A DNA stretch of 12,471 nucleotides from Chitinophagaceae bacterium. Lineage in GTDB: Bacteria; Bacteroidota; Bacteroidia; Chitinophagales; UBA10324. Made by a program: the position numbers and the translations under genes. This document shows positions 7,339 through 12,471 of the stretch, in pieces; within the stretch, counting starts at the first letter, position 1, and each line of letters starts with the position of its first letter. The notes under the pieces were generated by a model that saw only the letters and a list, made by a program, of their open reading frames with translations, was not told the DNA's origin and made no database searches. The stretch is from NCBI GenBank assembly GCA_023251195.1, contig JAHEZG010000074.1:1-12471 (forward strand), read 5' to 3'.

Positions 7339-7418
7339 GAACGCTGATTTTCATGATCATTAAGATTAATTATGATTTCTATCTGCGCGAAACATAAGAA
7401 TCATAACAATCTGTGTTC
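7339..7418. repeat. Imperfect inverted repeat abutting the bshC stop codon
   Basis: The arms 7339-7357 (GAACGCTGATTTTCATGAT) and 7400-7418 are inverted copies matching at 15 of 19 positions, around a 42-nt centre rich in GATT/ATGATT words. The right arm ends on the first base of the bshC stop (7418-7420 on the + strand). The look, with AACGCTGATT ... AATCTGTGTTC at the ends, resembles dispersed palindromic elements I have seen in Bacteroidetes genomes, but that comparison is from memory. It could also act as a weak terminator for bshC, though there is no clean T-run. Nothing else is seen in the 7320-7417 gap. Confidence 0.5.
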
Positions 7419-9028
7419 TATCCCAAACTAATAATACTAAACTTCTTTTCAAAAGGATTAAATGCCTCGTGAATAATAGTAAAGAACTCCACTCCGTGAG
7501 AAAGATAAAAGGCGATGAAACTTTCGTGGCGCTCCTGCAGTGAATTGTCGGGGAATAATTTTTCTTTCAGCTTGCGTATTTGTTGAATGCTGTCCTCGTG
7601 TTTTTTCTTTTCGGTTTTTAAGAGTCGTTCTTCCAGCGACTGAATAAATTTTAACACCCGTGTTTGTTCCGCTGCAATCTGATTCTCTAAAGTTTTATCC
7701 AGCGCGGAAGTTTTTGATTTCAATTGCTGAAATAACTTTTCCAGTTCGCTGCGCTCTTCATTCATCTGGAAAGAATCTCCCGCTTGTTGCAGTGTGAATG
7801 ATTTAATCAGCTCTTCTATATCGGTAAACAACGATGTTTCAGTAAGACTGAATTTATTCATTCGTGCGGCTGATGATTTATCTATCACCAATGCGCAGTT
7901 GCGTAAAAACAAAATCGGGAAGGCGATTTTATAATGCTCAAATGAATTCTTGAATTCCATAAAGTACGAAACTTCTGCGCCACCGCCTATGAAAGCAATG
8001 TTCGGCAAAACCATTTCCTGGTACAATGGTCGAAGCACCACATTCGGACTGAAATATTCCGGATGATTTTCCAATTCACTCAGTATTGCCTGCTGACTGA
8101 AAGTAATTTCAGTGTTCAACACTTTGTACTCTGCTCCTTCTTTTACAATCCGTTCGCGAAGATTTTCTTTCAGATAAAACAGGTTGATATTTCTTGGCTT
8201 CACCTGCACAGGATACTTCTCTTCCAGTTTAACAATGGTCGCGTTCACTAATTTTTCTGAAGTGCTGTTAAGCAATTCATCCTTCATCACGGGTTGAAAT
8301 ATTTTCTTCAGCTCGATATCATCCCCATCCACAATCACTAAACCCTTCTCGCCGAAGAAACGATGTAACAGGTTTCGTGTTGCTTCGGTTATTGTTTTGC
8401 TTTCAAGGTATGCTGACTTTAATAATTGAATCAACTCATCAGTATAGGGCGAGTTGCCTGCAACTTCTTTCAGTCCATCAATTAATCCGCCTAAACTTTC
8501 GGTGTTGTAATTCCCGAAGCTTCCTTTTTGCTTCAGGTTCCATTCTATTTTCTTCCCGAACAACGAAATATGATTCAGCTCATCCACATCATGGTCCTCG
8601 CTTCCCATCCAGTACACCGGAATAAATTTTTCTGACGGATATTTTTCGTTCAGCATCTCCGCCATCTTAATTGCCGAAGTGATTTTATAAATCAAGTACA
8701 ACGGACCGAGAAATAAATTCGGCTGATGCGCGGTTACTACCGTGAACGCATTTTCTTTTTTCAGCGCCAGAATATTTTTATGCGCAGCATCCTCTTCTTT
8801 CAACAACCCATCATACTGTTTCAGCAATGCATCTGCTAATTCTTTTCGGTAAAGTTTCTGATTTCGCTTGGTGCGAATGGCTTCTTCCACCGACAACATC
8901 GTTGGTTCGTGCACATAAAATTGTTTCAGCCACGCATCACCTTTCAGGTAATCAGTAATCAGTTTTGTAAAATATCCTGTTGCAGAATAATCGAGCGGTG
9001 TAACAGTATATGGAAGTGCGCTGCTCAT
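7418..9028 (-). CDS. bshC: Bacillithiol biosynthesis cysteine-adding enzyme BshC
   Basis: 536 residues, the normal length for BshC (formerly YllA), which joins cysteine to glucosaminyl-malate in the last step of bacillithiol synthesis in the cytoplasm. Visible family motifs: F-T-V-V-T-A-H-Q-P-N-L-F-L-G-P-L-Y at 95-111, I-P-V-Y-W-M-G-S-E-D-H-D-V-D-E-L at 136-151 with the characteristic E-D-H-D at 144-147, and F-I-G-G-G-A-E-V-S-Y-F-M-E-F in the nucleotide-binding-like core. A charged helical stretch rich in E, K, L and Q from about 422 to 500 is the coiled-coil segment known from the Bacillus structure. The ATG at 9028 gives the full N-terminus. It lies 157 nt behind rimO on the same strand, with a REP-like repeat in the gap. 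bshA and bshB are not in the window, which is usual since the pathway genes are often scattered. Confidence 0.95.
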   Translation of the reverse strand: MSSALPYTVTPLDYSATGYFTKLITDYLKGDAWLKQFYVHEPTMLSVEEAIRTKRNQKLYRKELADALLKQYDGLLKEEDAAHKNILALKKENAFTVVTAHQPNLFLGPLYLIYKITSAIKMAEMLNEKYPSEKFIPVYWMGSEDHDVDELNHISLFGKKIEWNLKQKGSFGNYNTESLGGLIDGLKEVAGNSPYTDELIQLLKSAYLESKTITEATRNLLHRFFGEKGLVIVDGDDIELKKIFQPVMKDELLNSTSEKLVNATIVKLEEKYPVQVKPRNINLFYLKENLRERIVKEGAEYKVLNTEITFSQQAILSELENHPEYFSPNVVLRPLYQEMVLPNIAFIGGGAEVSYFMEFKNSFEHYKIAFPILFLRNCALVIDKSSAARMNKFSLTETSLFTDIEELIKSFTLQQAGDSFQMNEERSELEKLFQQLKSKTSALDKTLENQIAAEQTRVLKFIQSLEERLLKTEKKKHEDSIQQIRKLKEKLFPDNSLQERHESFIAFYLSHGVEFFTIIHEAFNPFEKKFSIISLG

Positions 9029-9084
9029 ACCTTTTTATTTTACTGACAGCTTTCTTAAAATCGTTAGCGAAAAACTTGCACAGT

Positions 9085-9155
9085 CTTCGACAAGCTCAGA
9101 CTGACAATCTTTATTTAAACCAACACAACGCACTGTCATCCTGAGCTTGTCGAAG
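9085..9155. repeat. REP-like inverted repeat pair (CTTCGACAAGCTCAG core)
   Basis: CTTCGACAAGCTCAG (9085-9099) and its exact reverse complement CTGAGCTTGTCGAAG (9141-9155) form 15-bp perfect arms. After a 3-base block with two mismatches, GACA (9103-9106) pairs with TGTC (9134-9137), leaving a 27-nt centre. The core, usually seen as TGTCATCCTGAGCTTGTCGAAGG, is a widespread dispersed intergenic repeat in Bacteroidetes and some other bacteria (from memory). Translating it gives the tell-tale strings S-F-D-K-L-R-M-T and S-E-L-V-E-D, so the short open frame over it is not a gene. It lies between rimO and bshC and may fold as a hairpin in a joint transcript. Confidence 0.8.
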
Positions 9156-9185
9156 GATGTTCGAAGTGCTTTATTCATTAGAAGT

Positions 9186-10499
9186 TTAGTCAACCTTTTC
9201 ACCATACAAATCAAACTCTTCGGCGCCGGTAATTTTAATATTGGCAAAATCTCCCACGCGCAGGTAAGTGTCCGTTGCCTTCACCAACACCTCGTTATCA
9301 ATTTCAGGAGAGTCGTGCTCTGTGCGCCCGATAAAGTACTCGCCCTCCTTCCGGTCAAACAACACTCTGAGAGTTCGGCCAATCTGTCCTTCATTCTTTG
9401 TGCGCGAAATTTCCAGCTGCACATCCATCAACTGCTGAGCGCGCTTCTTCTTGGTGGCGACTGTTACATCATCTTTCAAGTCATAACCACTCGTGCTCTC
9501 TTCGTGCGAGTAAGTAAACACACCGAGACGGTCAAATTTCACCTCCTTCACAAACTCCACCAGTTCATCAAAGTGTTCCTTGCGCTCACCCGGAAAACCA
9601 ACCAGCATCGTTGTCCGCAGCGCAATGCCCGGAACCTTTTCGCGAATCGTATTTATCAATGCAGTGATTTCCGCTTTGTCGGTTTGGCGCTTCATGGCTT
9701 TCAACACCGGGTCGCTGATGTGCTGAAACGGAATATCTAAGTAATTGCAAATGTTCGACCGCTCGCGCACCACATCCAGTATCTCCACCGGAAATTTATT
9801 CGGATATGCATAATGCAAACGAATCCATTCCACGCCATCAATGTCGGCAATGCGGTGTAACAGTTCCGGCAGTTTCCGCTCCTTGTACAAATCCAGACCA
9901 TAGTAAGTCAGTTCCTGCGCAATCAATAAAAATTCTTTCACGCCCTGCTTCACTAATTTCTTTATCTCCGCCTCAATTTCCTCTATCGGTTTCGAAATGT
10001 GCTTGCCTCGCATCAATGGTATCGCGCAAAACGAACAGGTTCTGTTACACCCTTCCGAAATTTTTATGTATGCATAATGCGAAGGAGTAGTGAGCAATCT
10101 TTCTCCGACTAATTCGTGTTTGTAATCTGCCTTCAAAGTTTTTAAAAGTCTGGGCATTTCAGAAGTGCCAAACCAATTATCAACTTCCTTCATTTCATCT
10201 TTTAATTCATCACGATAGCGTTGACTCAAACATCCGGTTACAATCAATTTATCAATTCGCCCTTCCCGTTTTTGATTGCTGTATTCTAGAATGGTGTTTA
10301 TACTTTCTTGTTTAGCATTATCAATAAAACCACATGTGTTGATGATAACAACAGAACTGTTCTCGTCATCCGAATCGTGAATCACTTCGTGATTGTTGGC
10401 GCGCAATTGTCCCATCAATACTTCGGAGTCAACTGTGTTTTTCGAACAGCCGAGCGTTACAACATGTACTTTAGGTTTGCGGAGAGTTTTGGTTTTCAT
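9186..10499 (-). CDS. rimO: Ribosomal protein S12 methylthiotransferase RimO
   Basis: 437 residues from the ATG at 10499, a normal length for RimO. This radical-SAM enzyme adds a methylthio group to the conserved aspartate of ribosomal protein S12. The N-terminal MTTase domain (about 10-130) carries the three cluster cysteines C18 (T-L-G-C-S-K-N), C56 (N-T-C-G-F-I) and C90 (V-T-G-C-L-S-Q-R). The radical-SAM domain has C-x-x-x-C-x-x-C at C151, C155 and C158 (S-E-G-C-N-R-T-C-S-F-C-A-I-P), followed by D-I-P-F-Q-H and G-F-P-G-E. A C-terminal TRAM domain covers roughly the last 65 residues. The S-K-N after the first cysteine and P-L-M-R-G-K favour RimO over the tRNA enzyme MiaB. An in-frame TTG at 10511 would add four residues; I prefer the ATG. 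No consensus promoter is visible in the 150 bases upstream. Confidence 0.95.
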   Translation of the reverse strand: MKTKTLRKPKVHVVTLGCSKNTVDSEVLMGQLRANNHEVIHDSDDENSSVVIINTCGFIDNAKQESINTILEYSNQKREGRIDKLIVTGCLSQRYRDELKDEMKEVDNWFGTSEMPRLLKTLKADYKHELVGERLLTTPSHYAYIKISEGCNRTCSFCAIPLMRGKHISKPIEEIEAEIKKLVKQGVKEFLLIAQELTYYGLDLYKERKLPELLHRIADIDGVEWIRLHYAYPNKFPVEILDVVRERSNICNYLDIPFQHISDPVLKAMKRQTDKAEITALINTIREKVPGIALRTTMLVGFPGERKEHFDELVEFVKEVKFDRLGVFTYSHEESTSGYDLKDDVTVATKKKRAQQLMDVQLEISRTKNEGQIGRTLRVLFDRKEGEYFIGRTEHDSPEIDNEVLVKATDTYLRVGDFANIKITGAEEFDLYGEKVD

Positions 10500-10586
10500 T
10501 GCGGGGTGCAAAGAAATACTTTTTAGTACAGAGTTTCATTAATTAACGATAGAGTTGCACTTAGTATTTACAACTAAGAACTGACA

Positions 10587-10622
10587 ATAAAAAAAACCGC
10601 TTCGAAAAATCGAAGCGGTTTT
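10587..10622 (-). terminator. Intrinsic terminator of the T9SS cargo gene on the - strand
   Basis: Perfect stem AAAACCGCTTCGA (10593-10605) with TCGAAGCGGTTTT (10610-10622) and a 4-nt AAAA loop on the + strand. On the - strand the stem runs into a T-run (the A-run at 10587-10596). It lies 28 bases past the stop of the - strand cargo gene, separating it from rimO. Confidence 0.9.
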
Positions 10623-10649
10623 CCTTTTTACAAATCGTTTAAACTTTAA

Positions 10650-12471
10650 TTACCTGCTGATAACAACTTTCGAAGTACTCATGGTTGCACCATCCTTCAT
10701 CAGCTTCACAAAATAAATTCCGGAAGCAATATCTGAAACCGGAAGCTCCATTGTTTTACTTAGTTCTACTGTAACAGTTTTAATTATTCGTCCGCTCACA
10801 TCGAATAAGGCAACAGCATAAATTCCAAGTGCATTATCTGCCTGCACATTTATCCATAATTTATCAGCAGCAGGATTCGGATAAATGTTGAGTTGAGTGG
10901 TGCTTTCAATATTGTTGACTCCGACATTGCCTACCAGTATTGTTGCAGTAGTAGTCATCACCGCCGCATTGTAATCAAAGTAAATAGCACCGGTGTTGTA
11001 AATGATATTCGGTGTTGGCATATTGGTGTTTGCCTTTATGCGGAAAGAAATCGCGCCATGACTTGCAGATTCATTCATATTGGAATCTGGTAGCATAATG
11101 TTCGAGAACATGAACTCCATAACCCGCTGGTTGCGGATGCTGACTGAAACAGGATGCGATGAACCGAGCAATTCAAAAGAACCTAAATCAAGATTTGCAT
11201 CCATGGAGTCGCGCACGAGGATATTAAATGCAGTATCGTTGCCTGTATTCTGAAAGCGAATTTTGTATTCGAAATAATTAGTGCCTGCTGTAACATAAGA
11301 AACGGGAACGGCAGAAGGTGTAACAGTCTTTTCGTTCGGATCGAAAGAAGAAATAACCACTTCCTGGTAATTGATGAAATTATCGTTCGGCGTGTTCTCT
11401 GTATTGCCTGTTGATGTAACACTGCATGGAATTGCATAAGTATCACCGAGCAAAGCAGAACTTGGAATGTGTACATACACCTGAATGGTTCTGCTTTCGC
11501 CGGGCATCAGGTTACTGAAATTCCATTGCACCGAATCTGTTCCCATCCAACTCATAAGCGGATTGGAATAAACAAAGTACAGCGCAGCTGGATAACCCAG
11601 CGCAACCATACCGCTCATTGCTGTGTCAGTTCCTACATTTTTATAGGTGATGAAGAACGATGCCGTCTTATTGGGTCGTGCCGGACAAATGTCACTCACA
11701 AAAATGCGCAGGTCACGAATGCCGGGTGTGGGATAGAAACCGAAATTCAATAATGAATCGATATCACCTAAAGCTGTGAAGCTTGCTGTTTGTGTTGCCG
11801 GAGTTGTTAGTGTGTGATAGATGGGAGCATTGGCAACCGACACATTGTAAGTTCCGGGTAAAGTAAATAGCTGGTAATCGCCATTGATGCCGCTCATGGC
11901 ATAGTAACCGCCGGTGTTTGTTTCCAAAATGATTTCGTTCATTCCGGTTTCTCCTGCATCGAGGTTTGCGTTGTTGCTGAAATCGCGATACACCATTCCC
12001 GTTGCCTGACATGCATTGTCAACCATTGAAACAGCAGCAAAGTAGCCGGTGGAAATATTGAAAGGTCCGAAATTAGTGGGAGGATAAATCCATGTGGTGA
12101 CACAAATGTTTCCTGAATTATCAATGCCCGCTGCCATTGCTGTTACTTCATTGCCGGGTGCATGTGAACTAAATGCTGCAATGCAATTTCCATTCAGATT
12201 AAATTTTGCCACATAGAAATCACTTCCCATCGGAGTGATGGCATAAGAACCCACATTCATATTCGCGCTGCATATTCCGACTACCACTAATTCATTCTGT
12301 GCATTTAAATACAGGTGATTCGCATTGTCGGTTCCGGTGCTACCGTAAAAATTTCCCCATTGAAAAACTCCTGCCGGATCGTACTTCACTAAGAAAGCAT
12401 CGTCACTCACTACTCCTGTTTGTGTTACGAGTGTATCGAGAAAATCAGCATGTGAATCCCAATCGCCACTG
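10650..12471 (-). CDS. T9SS type A sorting-domain protein with DUF7619-like module (5' end beyond the window)
   Basis: The frame is open to the right edge of the window; 606 residues are visible and the N-terminus lies outside. Numbering from the first whole codon at 12470: residues 1-150 hold propeller-like repeats (D-D-A-F-L-V-K-Y-D-P-A-G, G-S-D-F-Y-V-A-K-F-N, G-N-I-C-V-T-T). An SdrD-B-like module with Y-R-D-F-S-N-N-A-N-L-D-A-G-E-T-G spans about 158-245. A DUF11-like segment lies at about 252-370 (T-Y-K-N-V-G-T-D-T-A). A DUF7619-like module at 372-512 starts S-S-F-D-P-N-E-K and contains F-Q-N-T-G-N-D-T-A and A-I-Y-F-D-Y-N-A-A-V. The Por/T9SS type A sorting domain at 527-606 has L-N-I-Y-P-N-P, D-V-S-G-R and G-I-Y-F-V-K-L, ending V-V-I-S-R. 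It is a secreted surface or released protein of unknown ligand. The GTG at 12410 looks like a start but is internal, since coding continues upstream (G-D-W-D-S-H-A-D-F-L-D-T). Confidence 0.9.
   Translation of the reverse strand, partial: SGDWDSHADFLDTLVTQTGVVSDDAFLVKYDPAGVFQWGNFYGSTGTDNANHLYLNAQNELVVVGICSANMNVGSYAITPMGSDFYVAKFNLNGNCIAAFSSHAPGNEVTAMAAGIDNSGNICVTTWIYPPTNFGPFNISTGYFAAVSMVDNACQATGMVYRDFSNNANLDAGETGMNEIILETNTGGYYAMSGINGDYQLFTLPGTYNVSVANAPIYHTLTTPATQTASFTALGDIDSLLNFGFYPTPGIRDLRIFVSDICPARPNKTASFFITYKNVGTDTAMSGMVALGYPAALYFVYSNPLMSWMGTDSVQWNFSNLMPGESRTIQVYVHIPSSALLGDTYAIPCSVTSTGNTENTPNDNFINYQEVVISSFDPNEKTVTPSAVPVSYVTAGTNYFEYKIRFQNTGNDTAFNILVRDSMDANLDLGSFELLGSSHPVSVSIRNQRVMEFMFSNIMLPDSNMNESASHGAISFRIKANTNMPTPNIIYNTGAIYFDYNAAVMTTTATILVGNVGVNNIESTTQLNIYPNPAADKLWINVQADNALGIYAVALFDVSGRIIKTVTVELSKTMELPVSDIASGIYFVKLMKDGATMSTSKVVISR

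Noticed and set aside
9035..9247. Small - strand ORF of 70 codons between rimO and bshC
   Set aside because: It consists of the end of rimO in another frame plus the translated REP-like repeat; no family likeness.
10500..10511. rimO start at a TTG four codons upstream
   Set aside because: An ATG at 10499 gives a normal RimO N-terminus; nothing favours the TTG.
10560..10578. Small hairpin CTTAGT ... ACTAAG upstream of rimO
   Set aside because: Six-base arms in AT-rich DNA are expected by chance and there is no T-run or promoter placement to support a role.
11469..11753. Several + and - strand ORFs of 60-97 codons inside the last gene
   Set aside because: All are shadows of the long T9SS cargo frame, without recognisable domains.
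1..12471. CRISPR arrays, tRNA/rRNA genes, integrase or transposase genes, phage genes
   Set aside because: No regularly spaced direct repeats, cloverleaf sequences or mobile-element proteins were seen on either strand.

Overview
The window looks like a chromosomal piece of a Bacteroidota (Bacteroidetes) genome, probably from the Chitinophagales/Sphingobacteriales side, although rank below phylum is inference. Supporting signs are three proteins with type IX secretion system (T9SS) C-terminal sorting domains of both type A and type B, a PorP/SprF-like outer-membrane protein, AT-rich intergenic regions without Shine-Dalgarno sequences, one promoter that fits the Bacteroidetes TTG/TAnnTTTG consensus, and a bacillithiol gene (bshC) of the kind found in this phylum.

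Layout, left to right. (1) 1-185: the 3' end of a T9SS type A cargo gene, then a strong terminator. (2) 352-4925, + strand: a two-gene unit of a giant secreted protein (DUF7948-like N-terminus, about seven propeller-type repeats, four PKD domains, type B/gliding-associated C-terminus) and a PorP/SprF-family partner. (3) 4924-5352: directly behind porP, the orphan 3' portion of a Bacteroidetes-type signal peptidase I gene (lepB), lacking the catalytic Ser/Lys half and carrying a Gly-to-Asp change in the conserved MGDNR box; it ends at a bidirectional terminator. (4) 5412-7260: a MarR-family regulator between two YceI-family lipocalin-like genes. An exported YceI lies downstream of marR on the - strand and a cytoplasmic YceI is divergent from it. 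The 98-bp divergent gap holds a 9+9 bp perfect inverted repeat that covers the predicted marR promoter. (5) 7418-10499, - strand: bshC (last step of bacillithiol synthesis) and rimO (methylthiolation of ribosomal protein S12), separated by a REP-like inverted repeat containing the CTTCGACAAGCTCAG core. A second imperfect palindrome abuts the bshC stop. (6) 10650-12471, - strand: a 5'-truncated T9SS type A cargo protein (propeller-like repeats, SdrD-B-like module, DUF7619-like module, sorting domain) with its own terminator.

Functionally the window mixes cell-surface/T9SS cargo with housekeeping and stress genes. The adhesin-porP pair is a probable secretion/attachment unit. The yceI-marR-yceI block reads as an autoregulated response module. 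bshC and rimO are ordinary core genes. No CRISPR array, tRNA, rRNA, integrase or transposase is seen. The two points most worth checking are the porP::lepB fragment junction and the palindrome-promoter overlap in the marR/yceI gap. No clear new multi-gene system is evident.
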